This document shows, piece by piece, positions 10,014 through 17,780 of a DNA stretch of 64,000 nt. Made by a program: the position numbers and the translations under genes. Below the pieces are notes generated by a model, which saw only the letters and a program-made list of their open reading frames with translations, searched no databases and was not told where the DNA came from. Origin of the DNA: an uncultured Acholeplasmatales bacterium (GTDB lineage Bacteria > Bacillota_I > Bacilli_A > Acholeplasmatales > Anaeroplasmataceae); the NCBI GenBank assembly GCA_944324805.1, contig CALUXS010000003.1:124001-188000 (forward strand). The letters are read 5' to 3'. Position 1 is the stretch's first letter. Each line of letters starts with the position of its first letter.

Positions 10014-10615
10014 TAAAAATACATAACATTTTTTTTGCATAAAGCAATAGAGCCACTCTCATCATGGCCAGGATAAACAACGATATTATCATCTAGATTA
10101 AAAAGCTTTTCAAATGATTTTTTTAGTTTTTTAGAATCTCCTGTAGGAAAATCAGTCCTAGGTATTCCATAAACAAACAAACTATCCCCAGAAAATAATT
10201 CTTTATTATCAAATAAATAACATACTGAACCATTTGTATGACCAGGAGTATAAATTACTTTTATTTTAAAACCAATTATTTCTAAGATATCTTTATCCTT
10301 TACGGTTCTAATATCTAACTCTAGGTTCTTATATGGGTTTTCCATATGCATCAAACTATATAAGCTTTCATCAGAATTATAAAAAAATTCTGCATCACTA
10401 AGACCAATATAAATAGGGCAATTGAAATATCTAGCTCCATCAATATGATCTAGATGCCCATGCGTAAGTAATACTGCTTTAACATGATATCTACTATTAA
10501 TTTTTTGTGCATTTTCTTTAAAATTAAGCCCTGGATCAACAACTATTGCCTCATCGCCATTTGAAATCACATAGCTATTAGTAAAAAAAATGCTACCTGT
10601 ATATTTTTCTAGCAT
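10013..10615 (-). CDS. MBL-fold hydrolase, glyoxalase II-like
   Basis: A 200-residue metallo-beta-lactamase-fold hydrolase. The metal motif THGHLDH (about residues 51-57), a second His in YTPGHTNGS (about 124), the bridging Asp in FSGDSLF and the last His in VYPGHDESG are all present, matching the short glyoxalase II-like family without the C-terminal HAGH domain. The substrate is unknown; thioesters such as lactoylglutathione analogues are typical. Its ATG has no ribosome site: the 15 bases before it are the T-run of the rpmG terminator. No separate promoter was found, so expression may rely on read-through. Confidence 0.82.
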   Translation of the reverse strand: MLEKYTGSIFFTNSYVISNGDEAIVVDPGLNFKENAQKINSRYHVKAVLLTHGHLDHIDGARYFNCPIYIGLSDAEFFYNSDESLYSLMHMENPYKNLELDIRTVKDKDILEIIGFKIKVIYTPGHTNGSVCYLFDNKELFSGDSLFVYGIPRTDFPTGDSKKLKKSFEKLFNLDDNIVVYPGHDESGSIALCKKNVMYF

Positions 10616-10621
10616 AAAAAG

Positions 10622-10645
10622 AAAAAAAGCTTTTTAAAAAAGCTT
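10622..10645 (-). terminator. Terminator of rpmG
   Basis: Minus strand AAGC-T-rich/A-rich-GCTT hairpin starting at the rpmG stop, followed by seven T. It ends only a few bases before the MBL start codon. Confidence 0.75.
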
Positions 10646-10793
10646 ACTTCTTTTCTTTATGAACTGTATGTTTGTGGCAATGAGGACAGTATTTCTTTAA
10701 CTCCATTCTTTCAGGAGTAGTTTTCTTATTCTTATCTGTATAATAATTTTCATTTTTGCAATCTGCACAAACTAATTTTACTAAATCACGCAT
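10644..10793 (-). CDS. rpmG: Ribosomal protein L33 (zinc-binding type)
   Basis: A 49-residue large-subunit ribosomal protein read directly from the sequence: [18 protein letters not shown]..., ending [10 protein letters not shown]. Cysteines 9, 12, 36 and 39 (CADC...CPHC) form the zinc site, so this is the C+ form, not the zinc-independent paralogue. A GGAGG ribosome site lies 6 bases upstream, and a TTGCAT-17-TATAAT promoter lies just before it. A hairpin terminator follows immediately. Confidence 0.95.
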   Translation of the reverse strand: MRDLVKLVCADCKNENYYTDKNKKTTPERMELKKYCPHCHKHTVHKEKK

Positions 10794-10830
10794 AATATCC
10801 CTCCAGACATAGTGACATTTACGAATGAAT

Positions 10831-10859
10831 TATACCAAAGTAAAAATAATAATGCAAGT
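10831..10859 (-). promoter_or_regulatory. Promoter of rpmG
   Basis: Minus-strand TTGCAT (10854-10859), 17-base spacer, TATAAT (10831-10836), about 40 bases before the rpmG ATG. Confidence 0.8.
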
Positions 10860-10937
10860 ATTTTCTTTAAAAAGTAATTCTTTTAGACTTCTTATAAGAT
10901 TTTTAACTATATTTTATGTTTTATTTTGCATTAAAAC

Positions 10938-10967
10938 AAAAAAAGAAGCTAAAGAGCTTCTTTTTTT
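10938..10967 (-). terminator. Terminator of the small RNA
   Basis: GAAGCT - AAAG - AGCTTC stem (10945-10960) flanked by seven A on one side and seven T on the other, so it can work in both directions. No gene on the plus strand needs it. Confidence 0.88.
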
Positions 10968-11065
10968 AAAAGGCTGTTGCAAAAAAATTATGAGAAGGAA
11001 AAGGGGGTTCATAACTTGAAACGCTTAAAGTATAGGGGAAATAAAAGCGCTTTTACAACCTTCAC
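10938..11065 (-). ncRNA. Candidate small RNA with two C-rich hairpin loops
   Basis: An intergenic transcription unit of about 128 nt without an ORF. A promoter (TTGACT-16-TATAAT) precedes it and a perfect intrinsic terminator ends it. The minus-strand RNA folds by eye as a three-way junction. A closing stem of 8 bp pairs 11062-11055 with 10977-10970 (AAGGUUGU/ACAGCCUU). It encloses hairpin 1 (arms 11049-11045 and 11026-11022, loop with UUUCCCCUAU) and hairpin 2 (arms UUAUGA/UCAUAA, 11014-11009 and 10993-10988, 15-base loop with ACCCCCUUUUCC). C-rich loops are typical of Firmicutes regulatory RNAs that pair with Shine-Dalgarno sequences. It does not look like SRP RNA, 6S, RNase P RNA or tmRNA. 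Confidence 0.7.
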
Positions 11066-11069
11066 GAGA

Positions 11070-11097
11070 ATTATACCATTATATTTTTTAAAGTCAA
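11070..11097 (-). promoter_or_regulatory. Promoter of the small RNA
   Basis: Minus strand TTGACT (11092-11097), 16 bases, TATAAT (11070-11075), predicting a start near 11064. It lies after the LacI-gene terminator, so the unit is independent. Confidence 0.78.
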
Positions 11098-11130
11098 CTA
11101 CTTTTTTTATTATGTAATACGCTTTCATTA

Positions 11131-11155
11131 AAAAAAAGAGGAAAATTCCTCTTTT
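11131..11155 (-). terminator. Terminator of the LacI-family gene
   Basis: GAGGA/TCCTC hairpin flanked by A and T runs, directly at the stop codon at 11154. Confidence 0.82.
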
Positions 11156-12134
11156 AAGCACTTTCTTTAATAGAAAGATCTGTTTTTATCTCTTCTACTC
11201 TTGCATCCTTATTAGATTCAATCATTTCTTTTAACATTTGAGCAGCCATTTTTGAAGATAATTCAATTTTATTATCAACAGATGTTAGACTAGGACTGCA
11301 CAATTCACCATACTCACTAGCATTAAAGCCAACAACATCAACATCAGTTCCAACCTTGAATCCTTCTTTATTTAAAGCTCTTATTACCCCAATTGAAATT
11401 AAATCTTCTCCACTTATAATTCCATCTACATCACGACAATCAAATAAAATTCTTTCTGTTTGTTCATATCCGCCAAAAATATCATTAGTAAAATAGATTT
11501 GTGGTGATAAGCCTCTTTCTTTCATCGCTCTAACATATCCTGTTGCTTTATTAGAAGCACTAGAATTACTATTATATTGAATATATTTTATTCTTGTACG
11601 TCCTTTGTTTATAAGATATTTAGTAGCTTCATAGATACCATTTTGGTCATCTACATAAACAGCACCACAACGATTTACAGCTAATCTACCATTTGTTAAT
11701 ACTACTGGTATATTTTTTATTTTCGCTAATACATCAGGATAACGATTTAACTCATTAAAAATAGAACCTATAAATATAATACCATCAACATTTAGTTCTA
11801 ATACAGAATCAATATACTTGATACTTGCAGAAATATCCCCAGATGTATTACATACAATTACTCTATAGCCTAAAGGTGAAAGTTCTTTATCAATAAAAAA
11901 AGCTGCATCAGAGTAATGTGGAAGTCTAATATCAACAATCATAACTGCTATTGTTTTCATTGACTTTGTAACTAAGCCTTTTGCAATAGCATTTGGCTTA
12001 AAACCATATTTTGCAATAACTTCTTCTATTCTTTTTTTAGTATCAGGGCGAACATTTTTATTATTTAAAAATCTAGAAACTGTCGAAATTGAAGTACCTG
12101 CTTCTCTAGCAATATCATAAATATTAACTGCCAT
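11154..12134 (-). CDS. LacI/GalR-family transcriptional regulator
   Basis: A 326-residue repressor with N-terminal LacI helix-turn-helix (residues 3-50: IYDIAREAGTSISTVSRFLNN, then hinge KPNAIAKGLVTKS) and a periplasmic-binding-like effector domain (about 60-320, with IGVIRALNKEGFKVGTDVDVVGFN). An AAGGA ribosome site precedes the ATG. No sugar operon is adjacent; it is divergent from ispG and the two promoters overlap. A CcpA-like role is possible since cre-like sites occur before adhE in this window, but the effector pocket could also belong to an ordinary sugar repressor. Confidence 0.9.
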   Translation of the reverse strand: MAVNIYDIAREAGTSISTVSRFLNNKNVRPDTKKRIEEVIAKYGFKPNAIAKGLVTKSMKTIAVMIVDIRLPHYSDAAFFIDKELSPLGYRVIVCNTSGDISASIKYIDSVLELNVDGIIFIGSIFNELNRYPDVLAKIKNIPVVLTNGRLAVNRCGAVYVDDQNGIYEATKYLINKGRTRIKYIQYNSNSSASNKATGYVRAMKERGLSPQIYFTNDIFGGYEQTERILFDCRDVDGIISGEDLISIGVIRALNKEGFKVGTDVDVVGFNASEYGELCSPSLTSVDNKIELSSKMAAQMLKEMIESNKDARVEEIKTDLSIKESA

Positions 12135-12164
12135 TGTTTTCCTTACCTTCTTTCATTTAGTTAA

Positions 12165-12193
12165 ATTATACCTAAAAAAACAACTTTTTTCAA
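12165..12193 (-). promoter_or_regulatory. Promoter of the LacI-family gene
   Basis: Minus strand TTGAAA (12188-12193), 17 bases, TATAAT (12165-12170). Its -35 overlaps the -35 region of the divergent ispG promoter. Confidence 0.82.
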
Positions 12194-12211
12194 TAAAACT
12201 AAGATTAAACA

Positions 12212-12220
12212 TGCTATAAT
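12212..12220 (+). promoter_or_regulatory. Extended -10 promoter of ispG
   Basis: Plus-strand TGCTATAAT, extended -10 element; the -35 position (about 12192-12197) is poor and shared with the LacI-gene promoter. Confidence 0.72.
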
Positions 12221-12242
12221 ATGAATAAAAGTGGAGGTTTAT

Positions 12243-13289
12243 ATGGAACAAATTAGACAACGTAATAAAACTAGACAATTTTTTTTAAAAGGGCTTCCTT
12301 TTGGAGGTAACAATAAAATTTACATACAAAGTATGACAAATACGAAAACAAAAGATGTTGAAGCTACTGTTAAGCAAATTAAAGAGCTTGAAAGAATTGG
12401 TTGCGAAATCATCCGTGTTTGCGTATTAGATAAAGATGATGCTTATGCAATTGGTAAAATAAAGGCTCAAATTAATATTCCATTAGTTGCGGATATTCAT
12501 TTTGATCCTGAGCTTGCCATAATAGCGATTAAAGAAGGCGTTGACAAAATAAGACTTAATCCTGGTAATATTACTAACAAAGATAAGATAAAAGAAATTG
12601 TTACATTATGCAAGGAAAGAAAAATACCGATTAGAATAGGCGTAAATTCAGGAAGCTTACCAAAAGATTTACCTCTTAGTGCTGAAGGAATTGTAGAAGC
12701 TGCAAGAAGACATGTTGAAATTTTAGAAGAGTTAAATTTTTACGATATTGCAATATCTTTAAAAGCATCAAGTATTGACTTATCATATGAAGCTTATAAA
12801 CTAGCTGCAAAAACTTTCCCTTATCCACTTCATGTAGGAATTACAGAAGCAGGTACTTCTTTTAATGGCTTGATAAAAAGTGCTATTGGTATTTCAAAAA
12901 TACTAAATTTAGGAATTGGTAATACAATTCGTGTATCGTTAACAGACGATCCTATTTATGAAGTTAAGGCCGCTAAAGAGATTCTTAAAGATTTAGGATT
13001 ATCTAAAGGTTTCCCTAATTTGACATCTTGTCCAACTTGCGGTAGATGCCAATATAATATGATTCCTATTGCCAAGGCTATTGAAGAATATTTAGATTAT
13101 GTAAAAAAAGACATTCATGTTGCTGTAATGGGATGTGCCGTTAATGGACCAGGCGAAGCTAAAGAAGCTGATCTTGGAGTTGCAGGTGGAATTGGTGAAG
13201 CAATCCTTTTCAAGAAAGGTCAAATAATTAGAAAGATAAAGGAAGAAAACATTCTAGAAGAGCTTAAAAAGGAAATAGATTTGTTTTAA
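12243..13289 (+). CDS. ispG: 4-hydroxy-3-methylbut-2-enyl diphosphate synthase IspG
   Basis: IspG converts MEcPP to HMBPP in the MEP isoprenoid pathway and needs a [4Fe-4S] cluster. The 348-residue protein has the TIM-barrel part (IQSMTNTKTKDVEATVKQI, PLVADIHFDP, KIRLNPGNI) and the C-terminal cluster domain with SCPTCGRC and MGCAVNGPGEA. The ATG at 12243 is the start: the in-frame GTG at 12231 belongs to the GTGGAGG ribosome site. It is one of only two plus-strand genes here, alone on its transcript and ended by a hairpin. No other MEP gene is in the window. Confidence 0.96.
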   Translation: MEQIRQRNKTRQFFLKGLPFGGNNKIYIQSMTNTKTKDVEATVKQIKELERIGCEIIRVCVLDKDDAYAIGKIKAQINIPLVADIHFDPELAIIAIKEGVDKIRLNPGNITNKDKIKEIVTLCKERKIPIRIGVNSGSLPKDLPLSAEGIVEAARRHVEILEELNFYDIAISLKASSIDLSYEAYKLAAKTFPYPLHVGITEAGTSFNGLIKSAIGISKILNLGIGNTIRVSLTDDPIYEVKAAKEILKDLGLSKGFPNLTSCPTCGRCQYNMIPIAKAIEEYLDYVKKDIHVAVMGCAVNGPGEAKEADLGVAGGIGEAILFKKGQIIRKIKEENILEELKKEIDLF

Positions 13290-13290
13290 T

Positions 13291-13327
13291 AAAAAAAAAT
13301 CATACCAGATGGTATGATTTTTATTTT
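13291..13327. terminator. Bidirectional terminator between ispG and the ABC exporter genes
   Basis: Perfect 10-bp stem AAATCATACC/GGTATGATTT with loop AGAT (13297-13320), A-run before and T-rich run after; it serves ispG (+) and the ABC gene (-). Confidence 0.9.
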
Positions 13328-13329
13328 AT

Positions 13330-15096
13330 TCATTTTTTAAGTTCATAATTTTTAGCTTGTAACATAAACAACTTATAATATAAACTTTCCTTCTTCTCCA
13401 TTAATACTTTATGAGGAGCAAAATCAGAAACTTTTCCATTGTCAATAACAAGTATTTTATCACAAAAAATAGATGAAGACATTCGATGTGAAATATAAAA
13501 TGCCATTTTATTTTCAACGAGATTATTAAAGTTCTCATAAATTTCTGCTTCAGCTAATGGATCTAAAGCACTTGTTGGTTCATCTAAAATAATAAGTGAT
13601 GAATCTCTATACAATGCTCTTGCAATGACAAACTTTTGGGCTTCTCCACCCGAAAGCTCTACGCCATCATCAGAAAATTCCTTACCATATGGACTATCAA
13701 TTCCCTTTGGCAATTTTTCAATAACACTTTTCAAACCAACTTTATATGCTTCTTCTTCAGGCTTTGTAGTTTGATCAGATTTAATACTAATATTATCTCT
13801 TAAACTATAGGCAAATAATTTATAATCTTGAAATACTGCACTAATCTTAGAAATATATGAATCATAATCATAGTCTAAAATGGAAATATTATTAACTAGT
13901 ATTTCTCCACTATCTGGCTGATATAATCTACATAATAATTTTATTAGTGTTGTTTTTCCAGCCCCATTTAACCCAACTATAGAGATTTTTTGTCCTTTTT
14001 CAACCTTGAAACTAATATTTTCTAATATTAATTTGTTTGTGCCTGGATATGTGAAATAAACATTTTTAAATTCTACTGTCTCAATTTCTGAATCTAACTT
14101 TTTACTTCCTAAATCCTTTTCTTCAGTTAGTTCCATTAACTGTACATAAGGAACAATATATGCATACGCTCTAGCAAATTGAATTGAAGAATTGATAATT
14201 GAAACTAATGTTTGTGACAAACTAATTGCTGCAGATATATTCAAACTAAATACAGAAATAGATAATTTATCTTTTATTGTTCTTATTGCTACTAATAAAT
14301 ATATTAATAGAAGTTCAACATTTTTAACTATAGTAGAAAGTGAATTAGTAAATGATAGTTTTTTATTAACTGCTGAAAAATATTCTATAACCTTATCACA
14401 ATAAATGCCAAAATTTTCTTTCATTGCACTTCCTACTGCATACATTCTAAAATCTTTTGCATTTTTACTTTCAAATAATTGAGTAAAGTAATAATCATAT
14501 TTTCTATTAATAGGAATTAAGTCGTTATAAAAACGCATTTGTATCCTTAAAGTTAACAAAGTAAAAGCAATTTGGAATACTAAAGCTATCGCAATTACAA
14601 TTACTAAAAATGAGTCAAAAAATACTAATATGGCAGTTAAGCCTAAAAGGGTTAAAATATTTTGTACAATTATTGATAAATTATAAACAAATGTTTCAAT
14701 GACTCCTTGATTTTGAATAGCAAATTTCACTCTTTCTTTAAGTTCAAGATATTCACTATTCTCTAAATATGAAAATGGTACTTTAGTCATATGTAATGCA
14801 GCCATCTCGTTTATTTTTTTAATCGACTTATCTTTATGAATTTCTTTTAAGCGATTTAAATACTTTGTTAAGAAAACAAAGATAAAATTTAAAAGTACAA
14901 CTAAAGCAGCCATAAGCCATAATTTTTCCCATGCTTTTATTTCAGCATAACGTAGGATAATAGAAAGCGAAAATGAATTATATACAACAAGTAAAGCTTG
15001 AACGATTACATCAGCCATAGTCACAAAGTAAAAAGGCTTATGTGCATTATAACTATACTTAATAAATTTGAAAAAAGCAAACTTAGTTTTCTCCAT
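13330..15096 (-). CDS. ABC exporter, fused permease-ATPase (second subunit)
   Basis: Half-transporter of about 589 residues: six membrane helices in residues 15-310 and an ABC domain with Walker A GLNGAGKTT, signature LSGGEAQKFVIARAL and Walker [13 protein letters not shown]. It overlaps the end of the first ABC gene. The ATG at 15096 lies 9 bases after GAGGGGG; another ATG at 15102 lies only 3 bases after it, and upstream in-frame codons run far into the neighbour. It should form a heterodimer with the protein at 15083-16900. The substrate is unknown; peptides, lipids or drugs are typical for the family. Confidence 0.88.
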   Translation of the reverse strand: MEKTKFAFFKFIKYSYNAHKPFYFVTMADVIVQALLVVYNSFSLSIILRYAEIKAWEKLWLMAALVVLLNFIFVFLTKYLNRLKEIHKDKSIKKINEMAALHMTKVPFSYLENSEYLELKERVKFAIQNQGVIETFVYNLSIIVQNILTLLGLTAILVFFDSFLVIVIAIALVFQIAFTLLTLRIQMRFYNDLIPINRKYDYYFTQLFESKNAKDFRMYAVGSAMKENFGIYCDKVIEYFSAVNKKLSFTNSLSTIVKNVELLLIYLLVAIRTIKDKLSISVFSLNISAAISLSQTLVSIINSSIQFARAYAYIVPYVQLMELTEEKDLGSKKLDSEIETVEFKNVYFTYPGTNKLILENISFKVEKGQKISIVGLNGAGKTTLIKLLCRLYQPDSGEILVNNISILDYDYDSYISKISAVFQDYKLFAYSLRDNISIKSDQTTKPEEEAYKVGLKSVIEKLPKGIDSPYGKEFSDDGVELSGGEAQKFVIARALYRDSSLIILDEPTSALDPLAEAEIYENFNNLVENKMAFYISHRMSSSIFCDKILVIDNGKVSDFAPHKVLMEKKESLYYKLFMLQAKNYELKK

Positions 15097-16900
15097 TTCC
15101 ATTTTCCCCCTCTCTATAATATTTACCTTGAACCATAAACATATTATAGTAAACACCTTGTTTAGCTATGAGTTCATCGTGAGTTCCATACTCTAATAAT
15201 CCATCCTTAGAAAATAAGGCAATATGGTCACAAAATTTTGTTGAAGATAGACGATGTGATATGTAAATTGCCGTTTTATTTTTTACTAGATTATCAAATG
15301 ACTTATAGATAGTAGCCTCTGCTAAAGCATCTAATGCACTAGTTGGTTCATCAAGAATTACTAAGTTAGCGTCCTTATATAAAGCACGCGCAATTGCCAG
15401 TTTTTGAGCTTCGCCACCTGATAAATCAACTCCATCAGACTCTAAAACTTTAAGTAAAGGCTGTTCATACTTTTTAGGTAGTTCTTCAACCTTTTTTTCT
15501 AGACCAACTCTATTTATACATTCCTTTGCTCGTTTTAACTTTTTTTCATCCGTAGTTTTACCAACTACATTTTCTAAAAAAGTTCCTGCATAAATATTTA
15601 CTTCTTGGAAAACAGCGGCTATCATATTTTGATATTCAAAAGTATCAAAAAGGGAAATATCTATACCATTAACTAATATTCTTCCTTCTGTTGGCTTGAA
15701 AAAACCACATATAAGTTTTATTATTGTGGATTTACCTGCTCCATTTTCACCAACTATAGCTAATTTTTCACCTGCATTTATTTTAAAATTTAAATTTTTA
15801 AAAATATATTTTTCGGTTTTTGGATATTTGAAGCTTACATTTTCAAAAACTATTTCTAATGGTACATCTTTAGGTAATGCTTTTTGGTTTCCACCTCTAG
15901 TAATTAAATCCTTGCGATCTAAAAATGTTAAATACTCTTGAGTGAATTTTAGATTTCTAGTCATAGTAACCATAGTATTTGCAATTACTCTTAATGCTGT
16001 TGATAAAGCAATTACAACACTTATATAAAATGATAACTCTCCTAAAGTCATTTTTTCTTTAACAAAAGAATCAATTATAAAATAATAAGCAACTGCATCT
16101 TGTAGTAATAATCCTAAAAGCTCAACTAAACCTAGGGCAAAACGTTTGTTAGCAATTTTCTTTATTACATCAATATAAGTATCAATATGAAAATCATACT
16201 TTTTCTTTAATTCATTGCTCATATTGTATACTCTAATATCTTTACCAAATTTAAAGTCAAATAAGGTGTCATAAAAATATCTAACCTTTTTATTTTCTTT
16301 ATTTCTATCCTTTTTGCATGAATCATAATATTTCATTATTTTGCTATTAGCATAAAAAGATATAATAAAACTTATAATAACTGCTATTACAATAATAGGA
16401 TTTAATATTAAAAGAATAATTGTAAAGGCAATTGCTGAAAATAAATTAGGTAAAATCAAGAACAAATTATGATATACACCTTGAAAGCCCATATCATCAC
16501 TGCTTAAAGCCTCAAGTGAATTATTAGCTTCATAAGAGAACTCAGGATCCTCAAAATGTTCATAATCCATCATTTGATATAAACTTACACAGCGCTTGAA
16601 CTCAATTATTCTTAGCTCAAGAAATTTAGTTTGAGCAATACCATTACAAATGGCTGAAGTAACGCCTAATATTAAATTGATTCCACATAAAATTAAAATA
16701 ATACGTGTTACTTCTTCTGTGGTATTACCAATTTCAATTGCATTTACTATAAGACGTAACATGTATGTACTTAATATTGGTAAAAGACCACCACAAATAA
16801 ATTCAATAATATATAGAAAATAAATGCCATATTTTCTATTACTATTTATTAGTTTAATCTGTCTTAAAAATGTTTCTTTAAGAGTAATATTATTAGTCAT
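15083..16900 (-). CDS. ABC exporter, fused permease-ATPase (first subunit)
   Basis: A 605-residue ABC exporter half: transmembrane domain (residues about 20-320, six helices) and ATPase domain with Walker A GENGAGKSTIIKLICG, signature LSGGEAQKLAIARALY and Walker [13 protein letters not shown]. Signature and catalytic Asp are intact in both this and the partner subunit, so neither ATP site looks degenerate. Good ribosome site (AAGGAGGAG). The upstream region has a TATAAT box and an inverted repeat overlapping the expected -35, so the pair may be regulated. No substrate gene or bacteriocin precursor is seen. Confidence 0.88.
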   Translation of the reverse strand: MTNNITLKETFLRQIKLINSNRKYGIYFLYIIEFICGGLLPILSTYMLRLIVNAIEIGNTTEEVTRIILILCGINLILGVTSAICNGIAQTKFLELRIIEFKRCVSLYQMMDYEHFEDPEFSYEANNSLEALSSDDMGFQGVYHNLFLILPNLFSAIAFTIILLILNPIIVIAVIISFIISFYANSKIMKYYDSCKKDRNKENKKVRYFYDTLFDFKFGKDIRVYNMSNELKKKYDFHIDTYIDVIKKIANKRFALGLVELLGLLLQDAVAYYFIIDSFVKEKMTLGELSFYISVVIALSTALRVIANTMVTMTRNLKFTQEYLTFLDRKDLITRGGNQKALPKDVPLEIVFENVSFKYPKTEKYIFKNLNFKINAGEKLAIVGENGAGKSTIIKLICGFFKPTEGRILVNGIDISLFDTFEYQNMIAAVFQEVNIYAGTFLENVVGKTTDEKKLKRAKECINRVGLEKKVEELPKKYEQPLLKVLESDGVDLSGGEAQKLAIARALYKDANLVILDEPTSALDALAEATIYKSFDNLVKNKTAIYISHRLSSTKFCDHIALFSKDGLLEYGTHDELIAKQGVYYNMFMVQGKYYREGENGNGEN

Positions 16901-16922
16901 AATCTCTCCTCCTTATGCTAAT

Positions 16923-16928
16923 ATTATA
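16923..16928 (-). promoter_or_regulatory. -10 box of the ABC exporter operon
   Basis: Minus-strand TATAAT about 25 bases before the ATG; the matching -35 position falls in the left arm of the inverted repeat at 16942-16976 and is a poor match. Confidence 0.55.
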
Positions 16929-16941
16929 TTCATTTTTTCTG

Positions 16942-16976
16942 GTTGAGTTTACAACTAAATAGAGGTTTAACTCAAC
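16942..16976. repeat. Inverted repeat, possible operator of the ABC exporter
   Basis: GTTGAGTT and AACTCAAC arms 19 bases apart, from the stop codon of the DUF3137-like gene to the -35 region of the exporter promoter. No T-run follows, so it is not a good terminator; an operator is more likely. Confidence 0.45.
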
Positions 16977-17680
16977 TATTTGTTGCGAAATAACTCAACA
17001 AAGGCCAAAATACGTGCTCTTTGTTCTAAATACTGTTCTTTTACCTCAGCACTTGTTGATAATCCCTCAAACCAGTCAATTTCATCATTAACTCCATATA
17101 TAATATGACTATCTATATAGGCTAAAAACAATTTCCCTCCACACTTCTCTTCAAGTTCCATTAATTTTTTTATTACCACTGGTGTAAAAAGATGAAATGC
17201 TTCTTCTTGTTCACTAACATATAGATTAAATTTTTTATTAAAGGAAATAAGTTCTAAATTTAGAAGTGTATAACCTGAAGGTGATCTATCTAATATTTCT
17301 TCTTTCAAGATAAAATTACATTTTACATTTTTTTCTTGAAATACATCATACATTCTCCCTTTAAAATCAACTACCTTATGACTACTTTTACCAGTATGGA
17401 CCATATGGTATGCTTCTAAATCATATGATGTGATATTTTCATCAATTATTAGATCAGTCTCTATATACCTATTTGCAGAAGGTACTAAGCAATATAAAGA
17501 ATTAATACTATCAAATCTACTTTGTTTAGGCTCATATTCATAATAAATACTTTTATTATATTCTTGTAAGCCTTTCTTTATTACTTTATTTTTATAAGGA
17601 ATTACAACTTTTATTTTATATAAATATCTCCCTCCCCAAATTAATAATGCAATAATTAAAAAAAAGATAAAGAAATACAT
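16976..17680 (-). CDS. DUF3137-like membrane-anchored protein
   Basis: A 234-residue protein with one N-terminal membrane helix (residues 2-20) and a cytosolic domain. Parts such as VVDFKGRMYDVFQ, FNLYVSEQEEAFHLFTPVVIKKLMELE and a late LYxxD-like strand resemble DUF3137 proteins, whose function is unknown. Strong ribosome site (TTTAGGAGG) and an extended -10 (TGTTATAAT, minus strand, near 17707-17715). It precedes the ABC exporter pair, separated by 75 bases with an inverted repeat and a -10 box, so cotranscription is uncertain. The family assignment rests on recall, not on a search. Confidence 0.55.
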   Translation of the reverse strand: MYFFIFFLIIALLIWGGRYLYKIKVVIPYKNKVIKKGLQEYNKSIYYEYEPKQSRFDSINSLYCLVPSANRYIETDLIIDENITSYDLEAYHMVHTGKSSHKVVDFKGRMYDVFQEKNVKCNFILKEEILDRSPSGYTLLNLELISFNKKFNLYVSEQEEAFHLFTPVVIKKLMELEEKCGGKLFLAYIDSHIIYGVNDEIDWFEGLSTSAEVKEQYLEQRARILAFVELFRNK

Positions 17681-17755
17681 ATGAAACCTCCTAAATATAT
17701 GAAAACATTATAACATACAAGAGATAATTAAAATAGAGAATTTTATCAAAAAAAG

Positions 17756-17780
17756 AAAAAGACAAGAAAAACTTGTCTTT
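17756..17780 (-). terminator. Terminator of the pst-pho operon
   Basis: AAAGACAAG - AAAAA - CTTGTCTTT hairpin (9 bp) right after the phoR stop, followed on the minus strand by T-rich sequence. Confidence 0.88.

Noticed and set aside
10825-11019. Plus-strand ORF of 64 codons between rpmG and the LacI gene
   Set aside because: No ribosome site or family likeness; it overlaps the rpmG promoter and lies antisense to the small-RNA candidate.
12231-12242. Upstream GTG start for ispG (and similar GTG/TTG starts for hrcA, yutD and the TPR gene)
   Set aside because: These codons lie inside the Shine-Dalgarno sequence, or inside the -10 box for the TPR gene; the following ATG has correct spacing.
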